Below are positions 25,691 through 33,507 of a stretch of DNA of 64,000 nt, one piece after another. The translations under genes and the position numbers were made by a program. This stretch comes from SHZL01 sp031362985 (GTDB lineage: Bacteria > Pseudomonadota > Gammaproteobacteria > Xanthomonadales > SZUA-36): positions 1 through 64,000 of the forward strand of contig JANLTO010000087.1 of NCBI GenBank assembly GCA_031362985.1, read 5' to 3'. Under the pieces are notes generated by a model. The model was not told where the DNA came from, made no database searches, and was given only the letters and a program-made list of their open reading frames with translations. Each line of letters starts with the position of its first letter. Position 1 is the first letter of the stretch.

Positions 25691-26626
25691 ATGTTCAAAG
25701 GCAACGTCAACTTCGCAGTAGGTTTGTTTCTCAGCGTGGCATTAGCCGGTGTGGCCGGACTTGGCATGTGGCTGGCTGGCAGCAAAGGCAACGAGCCGAT
25801 GCTGCACTATTCCCTGCTGTTCGAAACCGAAATCAGCGGACTGGCTGTAGGCGGGCCGGTTTACTATCTGGGCGTAAATGTTGGCGAAGTAACAGCTACG
25901 GAATTGGTGCCCGGCAACCCAATCAGGGTGCGCGTGGATGTAAAAGTACTCGAGACCACACCCATAGACAGCGGCTCCACCGGCAGCCTCATGTCACAGG
26001 GCATAACCGGTGTGACCGTGATCAATATTTCAGGAGGCCCGGGTGACCAGGAGCCTCTCCAGCAAACTGAAGGCTTCGAGTATCCCCTGATCCCGGTAAA
26101 GCAAACCGGCCTGACCGCGCTGCTGGCAAATGCCCCGCAAACCATCAGCAAGCTTAATGACCTGCTCGACCAGGCCAACCTGTTGTTGGGCGAAGAGAAT
26201 CGGGCGTCCATCACAGCCATGTTGCACCACCTCGATTCCCTTAGCGGCGACCTGGCAAACGAGGGCGACACCATAGCGGAACTGCCGGCGGAACTGAAAA
26301 CCCTGCTGCAGGACGCGAGAGTGACACTGGCATCTGTCCACGACCTGGTGGTATCAGTGCAGCCGGACGTAGAAGGCACCATGTCCCATCTCAACGAGGC
26401 TAGCGCCAATATCACCACCTTGAGCGCACGCGTGGACGCCCTGCTGGCAAAAAACGATGCGGAACTGGATCACTTTGTTCAAAATGGCCTCGGCCAGGTG
26501 CCGGAACTGATCCTCGACCTGCGTACTACCTTGCGCAACGTGCAAAAACTGCTGCGACAACTGCAGGAAAACCCGTCCCAACTGATATTTAAATCGCCCG
26601 ACGATGCAGTGGAGGTAAAACCCTGA
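25691..26626 (+). CDS. mlaD: MlaD-family substrate-binding protein (MCE domain)
   Basis: One N-terminal membrane anchor (VNFAVGLFLSVALAGVAGLGMWLAG) is followed by a single MCE domain (GLAVGGPVYYLGVNVGEVT, QGITGVTVINISGG). A long C-terminal helical region of about 150 residues is rich in heptads, as in needle-type MCE proteins such as PqiB/LetB rather than short E. coli MlaD. It should form a hexameric periplasmic lipid channel. ATG 25691 is one base after the mlaF stop. The longer open frame upstream lies inside mlaF. Confidence 0.88.
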   Translation: MFKGNVNFAVGLFLSVALAGVAGLGMWLAGSKGNEPMLHYSLLFETEISGLAVGGPVYYLGVNVGEVTATELVPGNPIRVRVDVKVLETTPIDSGSTGSLMSQGITGVTVINISGGPGDQEPLQQTEGFEYPLIPVKQTGLTALLANAPQTISKLNDLLDQANLLLGEENRASITAMLHHLDSLSGDLANEGDTIAELPAELKTLLQDARVTLASVHDLVVSVQPDVEGTMSHLNEASANITTLSARVDALLAKNDAELDHFVQNGLGQVPELILDLRTTLRNVQKLLRQLQENPSQLIFKSPDDAVEVKP

Positions 26627-27253
26627 ATGCACACGCAACGGAAAACTGCGCTCTGGGTTGCCGTAATGGTGACCTGCCTGCTCACCGCCTGTGGTAGCTT
26701 GCTGGAAAGCGGTAAGCCTGCACGCCAGGTCTACCTGCTGCAAACTCCAACCGCTCCGACGCATGCCCCGGCAGAAAACCCGGCGCCGACTCTGGTCGTA
26801 GCGGTCACTGCCGTGCCCGGAATGGACTCAGACCTGGTGCAGGCACTGGGCAACGACGCGCAGCTAAGCCCGGTAGCCAATGCGCATTGGCCGGATAACC
26901 TGCCGGAAGTGTTTGCTTCCATCGCCCGTCACTACCTTTCGGATTCAGGAAAATTCACGTCCGTCCGCCAGGGCACCATCGCGCGACCCGACCAGTGGCT
27001 GCTGGAAATCGAAATCACAGCGTTCCACGGAACCATGGGTGCCGGTAGCAGCATCACCGGAGTGGTGCTGGAATTGCAGGGCATGCTGAACTGCAACAAA
27101 GAGAACCATGACCTGTCCATCAAACAACAGGCGGGTACTTCCGGTGACAGCCTGTCCGCCCTGGTCGCCGCTCACCAACAGGTATTGGATGCGGCATTAC
27201 GTGATTTGCCCGACCAGGTCATCCAGGTCTGCGCGGAGAACGGGCGCTCCTGA
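26627..27253 (+). CDS. ABC-type transport auxiliary lipoprotein (PqiC-like)
   Basis: The signal peptide ends at lipobox LTAC (Cys about 22). The mature part has the auxiliary-lipoprotein pattern (RQVYLLQTP near the start, SDLVQALGNDAQLSPVANAHWPDNLPEVF, then a beta-alpha repeat). It is the outer-membrane partner of MCE transporters such as PqiC. ATG directly follows the mlaD stop, making a four-gene operon. A substrate-specific MlaC-like periplasmic carrier is absent, which fits a tunnel-type MCE system. Confidence 0.82.
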   Translation: MHTQRKTALWVAVMVTCLLTACGSLLESGKPARQVYLLQTPTAPTHAPAENPAPTLVVAVTAVPGMDSDLVQALGNDAQLSPVANAHWPDNLPEVFASIARHYLSDSGKFTSVRQGTIARPDQWLLEIEITAFHGTMGAGSSITGVVLELQGMLNCNKENHDLSIKQQAGTSGDSLSALVAAHQQVLDAALRDLPDQVIQVCAENGRS

Positions 27254-27270
27254 TCCTGAAAGCATGCTGC

Positions 27271-28329
27271 ATGTTTAAGTTCGCCCAATTTCTTGCGCTA
27301 CGGTGGTCCGTCAGCGCGGCTGTGTTATTTCTTGCCCTCGCCCAAGCCCCGGCGCTCCTGCAGGCCGCCACGTGGGGCGCCATTGATATCGCCGGCCAGA
27401 AAATCCAGCCGGGGCAGACCAAACGATTTCCCTACGGCAGCGAAACCAGTTTTGAAAGCGCCTATCTCGATGCCCCGGTTTTCGTAGCGCGCGGAACGCG
27501 GCCCGGGCCCGCTTTATGTATTACTGCCGGCATTCACGGTGACGAAATTAACGGTACTGAAATCGCTCGACGGGCGTTCAGTTGGATCGATCCCACCGAA
27601 CTGGCCGGGACAGTGATCGTGTTTCCCATGGTCAACGCGGCCGGGGTGCGTAATGGCAACCGCTACATGTCCGATCGTCGCGACCTGAATCGTGAATTCC
27701 CCGGACGCTCAAACGGTAGTGCCACGGCCATCGTTGCCCACATCCTGTTCTCCGCAATTACGGGCCACTGCAATAACCTTATTGACCTGCATACCGGATC
27801 GTTCAGTCGCAGCAATCATCCGCAAATCCGGGTTTCCGGGAGCGACCCGGCGGCACTGGAGTTAGCCCGTCATTTTGGCGTGGGCATTGTTACGATTAGC
27901 GTTGGACCGTCCGGCAGCCTGCGCCGCGCAGCCAGCGATGCCGGCGTTCCGGCGATAATTTATGAGGCCGGTGAACCTTCCCGCTTTGACCTGGAGCAGA
28001 TTGCATCGGGGGTCACGGGTATAGAGAGCGTAATGGCCTTCCTGAAGATGACCAACGGCGCTGTGGCCGTGGAAATCCCCGAATCGCGCATCTACATCAA
28101 GACGGCATGGGTGCGAGTACCGTTCGGCGCTGGCGGATACTTCTTTCCCAAAGCCGAACTGGGACAAATCGTTAACACCGGCGACATCCTCGGCATCATC
28201 ATTGACCCCTTGACGGACCGGCAGACTGAAATCCTGGCCACCACCAGCGGCGAAGTCATCGGCATGGCGGCGGCCCAGATTGTTCTTTCCGGTTATGCGC
28301 TGGTAAATCTTGGAGTGGACCACCGCTGA
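27271..28329 (+). CDS. Secreted succinylglutamate desuccinylase/aspartoacylase-family hydrolase
   Basis: An M14-like zinc amidohydrolase with a signal peptide (ending LLQAAT). Zinc ligands are in GIHGDEINGTE (His, Glu) and LIDLHTGS (His), with the likely catalytic Glu in IIYEAGEP. The C-terminal beta domain (FGAGGYFFPKAELGQIVNTGDILGII) is biotinyl-like, as in the predicted deacylase branch. Family enzymes cleave N-acyl amino acids. A second secreted paralogue lies at 60861-61931. It starts 17 bp after the Mla lipoprotein, perhaps within the same transcript. Confidence 0.85.
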   Translation: MFKFAQFLALRWSVSAAVLFLALAQAPALLQAATWGAIDIAGQKIQPGQTKRFPYGSETSFESAYLDAPVFVARGTRPGPALCITAGIHGDEINGTEIARRAFSWIDPTELAGTVIVFPMVNAAGVRNGNRYMSDRRDLNREFPGRSNGSATAIVAHILFSAITGHCNNLIDLHTGSFSRSNHPQIRVSGSDPAALELARHFGVGIVTISVGPSGSLRRAASDAGVPAIIYEAGEPSRFDLEQIASGVTGIESVMAFLKMTNGAVAVEIPESRIYIKTAWVRVPFGAGGYFFPKAELGQIVNTGDILGIIIDPLTDRQTEILATTSGEVIGMAAAQIVLSGYALVNLGVDHR

Positions 28330-28341
28330 CCGGCGGGGTGA

Positions 28342-29568
28342 TCATTGTTCTTCCTCATACACCTGCGAAGCGGTTTGCACGGCAGTCAGTGCCTCGGTAA
28401 ATGGCACGTGCTGGTCCATCGGAGCCCTTGCGCGACGTTGCTGCCGCACGATCACAAATATACAAACCAGTAAGTGAGTGATGGCGGTATACAGGTAGAG
28501 TACGCTGTTCCCCATCAGGGTCATCGCCCCGGCAGCGATCGAGGGGCCAATGATGGCGCCAATTCCATACATCAACAGCAGCCCACCCGATACCATCACG
28601 TACTCGCCCTCTTCAGCGTAGTCGTTGGTGTGCGCGACTGCTACGGAGTTCATCGGAAACGCCAGAGCTCCCCATATGCCACTGAGCACAATGAGTTGCG
28701 CCGTGGACAGCATCCCATACGTGAGCCACAGCGCGACCCCTACGGCTGCGCACAGAAGGCCAAGAACAGAAATCACGATGCGGCGGTCCACCCGGTCGGA
28801 CCAGAATCCCAATGGCAGTTGGCCTGCTGCCCCGCCGATTACTGCCCCAGTCATGAAACCGGCAGCGAGCGAAACCTTATCGGAAATGCCTGCGGTGTAT
28901 AGCGGAGCGAGTGCCCAGAACGCGCCATTAGCCAGGCCGGTTGCGAAACAGACCACCATTCCCGTGTGGGAAATCTCGAGCAAGCGGCGAAAATCGAAGC
29001 GCACCGCTTCGTTGTGGCATGGGGTGGGCGATGTGGACATGACTACCGGTAGCGCCGCCAGTGACACCAGCACCGAGGCAATGGCGAAAATAGCCATGTC
29101 AGTCGGGTCATACAGTGCCGTCAACTGCTGTCCCACGGCCATCACTGTCATGCTGATGAATACATAGGCCGAAAAAACGCCGGCGCGATTCTCATTGGTG
29201 GACTGTTCGTTCAGCCAGCTCTCAATAACCACGTACAAAACTGCAAAGCAAAAGCCCGTTGTAAGACGCAAAATCCACCATATCCATGGATCCAGCCATA
29301 AGGCGTGGAGCAACGGCGTAGCGGAAGCCACTGCTGCCATGGCGGCAAACACGCGCACGTGCCCCAACTTTTGCACGAGGCGAATACCGCGCAGGCAGCC
29401 CACGGTAAATCCCAGGAAGTACGCGCCACCCATCACACCAATGGCCATCGTGGAGAACGACTCCATGGTGGCACGCACCGGCAACAGCGTAGACTGCAAG
29501 CCTTGCCCGGCCAGGAGGATGGCTACCCCCAGGAGCAAGGTGCCAACAGGTGCGAGTGAACGTATCAT
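28342..29568 (-). CDS. MFS transporter (YcaD/UMF-like)
   Basis: A 408-residue permease with twelve predicted helices. The family turn appears as FWSDRVDRR between helices 8 and 9, and GCLRGIRLVQKLGHVRVF occurs early. The sequence FCFAVLYVVIESWLNEQS (helix 5 and its end) is characteristic of the YcaD group of putative exporters. Substrate is unknown. It is convergent with the aspartoacylase-like gene and alone on its strand. Confidence 0.85.
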   Translation of the reverse strand: MIRSLAPVGTLLLGVAILLAGQGLQSTLLPVRATMESFSTMAIGVMGGAYFLGFTVGCLRGIRLVQKLGHVRVFAAMAAVASATPLLHALWLDPWIWWILRLTTGFCFAVLYVVIESWLNEQSTNENRAGVFSAYVFISMTVMAVGQQLTALYDPTDMAIFAIASVLVSLAALPVVMSTSPTPCHNEAVRFDFRRLLEISHTGMVVCFATGLANGAFWALAPLYTAGISDKVSLAAGFMTGAVIGGAAGQLPLGFWSDRVDRRIVISVLGLLCAAVGVALWLTYGMLSTAQLIVLSGIWGALAFPMNSVAVAHTNDYAEEGEYVMVSGGLLLMYGIGAIIGPSIAAGAMTLMGNSVLYLYTAITHLLVCIFVIVRQQRRARAPMDQHVPFTEALTAVQTASQVYEEEQ

Positions 29569-29614
29569 GGTATGTAATCATTGCCGGAAGTGGCTTTGCT
29601 GTCCACAATTAAAG

Positions 29615-29639
29615 AAGCTCTGAATAAATCAGAGTTTCC
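29615..29639 (+). repeat. 25-bp repeat, left copy
   Basis: AAGCTCTGAATAAATCAGAG plus TTTCC is identical to 31891-31915 and in the same orientation. Inside it CTCTGA and TCAGAG pair around a five-base loop. The copies bracket a 2.25-kb segment holding exactly two genes. Confidence 0.7.
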
Positions 29640-29767
29640 CTACGCGATTTTCTTGGGTAATTGCGGCCAGCCTTGCACTCCGGCGGTTTTCGCATAAAAA
29701 TGGAACTGTCCAAACAACAAGCGCCAATTCCTAAGCAACAGCGGGTTTGCACCCTGTGGAGCACTCT

Positions 29768-30988
29768 TTGATCAAACTTTTTCTGCCCTTGCTGCTGCTC
29801 TGCAACCAGGCTTGGGCCGCGGGCGATACCGGCAAAATCTATGACGTAAGGTTCTCCGGAACTTTCCAGCCTGCGCAAGGAGTCATCGAGGCTGCCATCC
29901 ATGTGCAGCAGGCAAGACACCTGTTGCGCTCACTTGAGCTGGCCGCCCCGGCAGCAGATTTCAGCAACTTTACCGGCGACGGAGTCATCGAACGGCAGGG
30001 CCAGCACCTGGTTTGGACAATTCCAAGGAAAGGTGGCAGCCTGTTCTACAAGGTCAAGGTAAATCACGAGCGTGGCATGGTGCTCGATGCCAGGATGACC
30101 AAAAACTGGGCAATCCTCAGATTGGATAATGTCTTCCCCGCGGCCGCGGCGCGGAGTGTGAAGCAGTCGAAGTCCAGGTCTACCCTGGAACTACATGGCC
30201 CGGCGGGCTGGGCCTTTGAAAGCCGCTATGGACCCCTGCAAAAGCCGCGCGCAGTGAGTGATCCAGGGCGGCGTTTTGACCGGCCCACCGGCTGGCTGGC
30301 GGCCGGAGATCTCGGCATTCGCAAGGAAATGATCAGCAAGCGCATAGTGACGGTGGCCGCACCACAGAACCAGGGTATGCGCAGACTCGAGATCATCGCG
30401 TTCCTGCACTGGACCATGCCTACCCTGGTGAAAATATTTCCTGACTTCCCCATGCGCCTGCTCATCGTGGGAGCGGGGGATGACATGTGGCGCGGCGGAC
30501 TTTCCGGTCCCGGATCCATTTACCTGCACGCCGAGCGCCCACTGATCAGTGAGAACGCAACCAGCGCCTTGCTGCACGAAATGGTGCATCTCGCCACCGG
30601 CGCGCCACCCGGGCCCAAGGATGATTGGATCATTGAAGGCCTGGCTGAATACTACAGCCTGGAAATTCTGCGCCGCAGCGGCGGCCTGGGTGCCAAACGG
30701 TTCGCACAAACGCTCGAATGGCTGGAAGTCTGGGCAAAAAGAGAAAACGGCCGACTGACGTCGCCATCCAGTGGCGCCAATACCGCGAGAGCCGTACTGG
30801 TTTTTGACCTGATCCAGAAGGAACTAAAAGCCAATGATGCCGGCAGCCTGGACGAGGTAGTTCGGCAACTGCTTGCTTCCGACTCCATCAACGCTGCAGA
30901 ACTGCAACAGCTGGTGGACGATGCACTGGGCGAACCCTCCGGGAAGCTGAACAAAGCGCTTAAGAGCTACACGAAACCCGGCTCATGA
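29768..30988 (+). CDS. Secreted gluzincin-like metallopeptidase
   Basis: The signal peptide IKLFLPLLLLCNQAWAAG leads to a 260-residue beta-rich N-terminal part, then the zincin motif HEMVH (270-274) and a third ligand Glu in EGLAEYYS (about 294). This HExxH-x18-E spacing fits M1/M61-type peptidases; the domain is the minimal catalytic core. TTG 29768 with GGAG seven bases before it is preferred to TTG 29747, which would place a charged leader before the signal. It overlaps the membrane-protein gene by four bases. The 25-bp repeats flank the pair. Confidence 0.7.
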   Translation: MIKLFLPLLLLCNQAWAAGDTGKIYDVRFSGTFQPAQGVIEAAIHVQQARHLLRSLELAAPAADFSNFTGDGVIERQGQHLVWTIPRKGGSLFYKVKVNHERGMVLDARMTKNWAILRLDNVFPAAAARSVKQSKSRSTLELHGPAGWAFESRYGPLQKPRAVSDPGRRFDRPTGWLAAGDLGIRKEMISKRIVTVAAPQNQGMRRLEIIAFLHWTMPTLVKIFPDFPMRLLIVGAGDDMWRGGLSGPGSIYLHAERPLISENATSALLHEMVHLATGAPPGPKDDWIIEGLAEYYSLEILRRSGGLGAKRFAQTLEWLEVWAKRENGRLTSPSSGANTARAVLVFDLIQKELKANDAGSLDEVVRQLLASDSINAAELQQLVDDALGEPSGKLNKALKSYTKPGS

Positions 30989-31869
30989 GCACACTGTTGA
31001 ATTTACCTTTTTACCGCGCCATCAATCCGCGGCAGGTAATCAAATGGACGGTCTATACCTTGCTCCTGCTTAACTGGGGTTTGTACATTGCTGAAGACTG
31101 GCAAACCGCCCTGCACACCTTGGGCAAGGACAGCACCTTGCTGGATTGGACCAGCACGTTTGGCACAACACTGGACACAACCGCCTGGTTCGGCCTGTTG
31201 ACCCTGTGGGAATTGGAAACCTACATTCTTTCAGACGATGCCCATACGCGATTCATTAGCTGGAGCTTCCTCATCGTGCGCGGGGTCTGCTATGTTTTTC
31301 TCGCGCATACGGTATTGTCACGGGCAGACACCGTTTACACTCTCAGCGAGCTTGAGCCATCGCCCGGCATCAGCAGCCTGTGCCAGCTTGCGGACCAGGA
31401 GACTTCTTTTGCCTACAACGTACGTTATACGCTGATTGACAGCAGCAACTGCGGCTCCCTTTCGGACGGCAAGAAGTTTTACGCTATCGAGGACACTGCC
31501 GTCACGGATGAGTCCGGTTATAAACTGGAACGCCGCAATGCCATCATTGACCTTGAGGATGCCATTACCTGGCTACTGGTCATGTTGACCATCGAGATTG
31601 CCATCTGGCTGCAAGACCGCGAAATTACCGGGGGGCCGGTAATGTTCGTCAGTCGCGCAGGCAAATTGTTGTATGGACTTCTTTTTGCCAATGCTGCGTA
31701 CTATGCCTACGAGGGACACTGGCTTTATTGTTGGGACCAGATGCTGTGGATAGGCGGGTTTTTCGCCATTGAAGTGAATGTTTCCGAATGGCGCAAACAC
31801 ATTGAAAAGCACTACGACATACTCAAAACAAGGGCACTTGCGGTGGCAAAACCACAGCGCGCGACCTGA
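30985..31869 (+). CDS. Integral membrane protein of unknown function
   Basis: A 294-residue protein with about six membrane helices: one near WTVYTLLLLNWGLYIA, one near FGLLTLWELETYIL, one at FLIVRGVCYVFLAHTVL, then a Cys-containing periplasmic-size loop of about 80 residues, and three helices near the end (WLLVMLTIEIAIWLQ, YGLLFANAAYYAY, LWIGGFFAIEVNV). Acidic residues inside helices (WELETY, TIEIAIW, AIEVNV) may bind ions. No family was recognised. ATGA overlap with the peptidase suggests a functional pair, for example a membrane partner or substrate. Confidence 0.6.
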   Translation: MSTLLNLPFYRAINPRQVIKWTVYTLLLLNWGLYIAEDWQTALHTLGKDSTLLDWTSTFGTTLDTTAWFGLLTLWELETYILSDDAHTRFISWSFLIVRGVCYVFLAHTVLSRADTVYTLSELEPSPGISSLCQLADQETSFAYNVRYTLIDSSNCGSLSDGKKFYAIEDTAVTDESGYKLERRNAIIDLEDAITWLLVMLTIEIAIWLQDREITGGPVMFVSRAGKLLYGLLFANAAYYAYEGHWLYCWDQMLWIGGFFAIEVNVSEWRKHIEKHYDILKTRALAVAKPQRAT

Positions 31870-31890
31870 AACCTCAGGGGCTTCCTGGGC

Positions 31891-31915
31891 AAGCTCTGAA
31901 TAAATCAGAGTTTCC
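31891..31915 (+). repeat. 25-bp repeat, right copy
   Basis: Identical to 29615-29639. It overlaps the last codons and stop of the HDAC-like gene on the other strand; the stop TGA at 31905-31907 lies inside it, so insertion of the repeat could have set the present C-terminus of that protein. Confidence 0.7.
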
Positions 31916-32933
31916 TTAAGCCAAATCCCTCGAGGAATGAGGCGAGGTTGTCGCCTAACGCCGGACACAGGTAACCGCCTTCCTGCACCATCAAAGTGGG
32001 CAAGCCCAGGCTGGCGATTCCCGCGGCAATTTTTGCAAAGCCGGCAGTGCTAACCGCGAGGCCTTTTAGCGGATCACCTGCGTAGGCATCGAGCCCCAGT
32101 GCAACCACCACGGCCTGGGGCACGAAAGAAGCTATGCGCTCCAGGGCGTGATCGAGAGCGTGCAAATACCCGTTGTCTTCGGTGCCTCGTGGCAAAGGCA
32201 AATTGAGGTTATACCCCAGGCCCGGACCTGTTCCGCGTTCACTGGCATGGCCCCAGAAGAAGGGATAAAAACGCACCGGGTCCGCGTGTATGGAGACGGT
32301 GAGCACGTCGGGTCGGTGGTAAAAAATATCCTGGGTGCCATTGCCGTGGTGCACGTCAATATCAAGGATGGCGACACGCTCAAAGCGCGAACGCAATTTC
32401 TGCGCCGCAGCCGCGGTATTGTTGAGGTAACAAAAACCCGCAGCAAAATCCCGTGCGGCGTGATGGCCGGGTGGTCGCGCCAGGGCATAGCAGGCAGCAG
32501 CGCCATCCATGAGCAATTGCGCGCCATGCACCGCAGTGTGAGCGCTGGCCAGGGCACTGCGCCAGGTTTCCGCTGAAATCGGGCAGGACGTATCGGCCAT
32601 ATGAAATCCAGCCTGCCCCACTGCCGACGCCGGATAGGCGCCATCGCGCCGGTCCGGATGGATGTTGGGAATCACTTCCTTTGAGGCGCCTTCAATATAT
32701 CCCCAGCGCCGGTAAATATTCTGCAGGAACTGCAGGTACTCGGGAGAATGAACGGCAGCCACCGGGTCGAGACCGTAATCATCTGGCCCCACATGCTTGA
32801 GACCACACTCAAGCGCGGCCGCAAGCAGGCGCTCGGCCCGTTGTGGCACTTCCGGGTTGGGTTGCGCAGCACCGGATGACAAAAAGTGTTCCGGACTATG
32901 CAGTTGTTGAATGTCGGAATAAATGACGTTCAT
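31905..32933 (-). CDS. Histone-deacetylase-family amidohydrolase (acetylpolyamine deacetylase-like)
   Basis: A zinc-dependent deacetylase of the arginase-deacetylase fold. Catalytic His pair in RPPGHHAARDF, zinc ligands in LDIDVHHGNGTQDIFY and GLDAYAGDPL, and the transition-state Tyr in QEGGYL are all present. Bacterial members act mainly on acetylpolyamines. ATG 32933 (MNVIYSDIQQLHSPEHF) has AGGGACC before it; the frame extends upstream without family similarity. It is the third gene of a run with an aminotransferase and a GNAT enzyme, which supports amine metabolism. Confidence 0.86.
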   Translation of the reverse strand: MNVIYSDIQQLHSPEHFLSSGAAQPNPEVPQRAERLLAAALECGLKHVGPDDYGLDPVAAVHSPEYLQFLQNIYRRWGYIEGASKEVIPNIHPDRRDGAYPASAVGQAGFHMADTSCPISAETWRSALASAHTAVHGAQLLMDGAAACYALARPPGHHAARDFAAGFCYLNNTAAAAQKLRSRFERVAILDIDVHHGNGTQDIFYHRPDVLTVSIHADPVRFYPFFWGHASERGTGPGLGYNLNLPLPRGTEDNGYLHALDHALERIASFVPQAVVVALGLDAYAGDPLKGLAVSTAGFAKIAAGIASLGLPTLMVQEGGYLCPALGDNLASFLEGFGLRKL

Positions 32934-32991
32934 TGGTCCCTGTACGGCTCGCGCGGTATTTTTCATGCGCACCTTTTGGTCCCGCCAGGCT

Positions 32992-33501
32992 TCACGCCAG
33001 GCGCTTGAGGGCTTCAAAGCCCGCGTACACAGCTTTGAAGATGCACTCTTGTTCGGCCAATTCCAGGCCAATTCGTGAATAAAACTCTTTTGCTGCCTCG
33101 TTAGCCCGGTCGACTGACAGCCGCAGGTAAACCGCGCCGCGTTCCCCTGCACGCCGGGCGGTTTCAGCGATCAGGCGACGCCCAAGTCCTGTACCGCGCT
33201 GGCTGCTACTGACGTATAAGTCCTGCACATACACACCCAATCGTCCTTTCCAGCTGGAAAAACTGTAGAAATACAGGCACAGGCCAACAGCGACTCCGGT
33301 TTGCTCGGCAACCAGGGCGTAGAAACTCGGGTTTGCGGAAAATCCAAACCGGCGAAAATCTTCCACGCTACACAACACTCGATCACTGGCCCCAACATCG
33401 CGCGCGAGCGCCAGCACCATGGCGTGCATGGCTTCCGCATCGGCTATCGTTGCAGGCCGGATCGTCACACCGGCTTCGCTTTGCTCAGTCATCATCGGCA
33501 C
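32992..33501 (-). CDS. GNAT-family N-acetyltransferase (diamine acetyltransferase-like)
   Basis: A 169-residue acetyl-CoA-dependent transferase. IRPATIADAEAM opens the fold, the acetyl-CoA loop is SSQRGTGLGRRLI, and VDRANEAAKEFYSRIGLEL is the usual C-terminal element. Presence of VYVQDLYVSS before the loop resembles spermidine/diamine acetyltransferases. It lies 6 bp after the aminotransferase stop and 58 bp before the deacetylase-like gene, so acetylation and deacetylation of amines may be linked here. Confidence 0.8.
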   Translation of the reverse strand: MPMMTEQSEAGVTIRPATIADAEAMHAMVLALARDVGASDRVLCSVEDFRRFGFSANPSFYALVAEQTGVAVGLCLYFYSFSSWKGRLGVYVQDLYVSSSQRGTGLGRRLIAETARRAGERGAVYLRLSVDRANEAAKEFYSRIGLELAEQECIFKAVYAGFEALKRLA

Positions 33502-33507
33502 CTGGTT

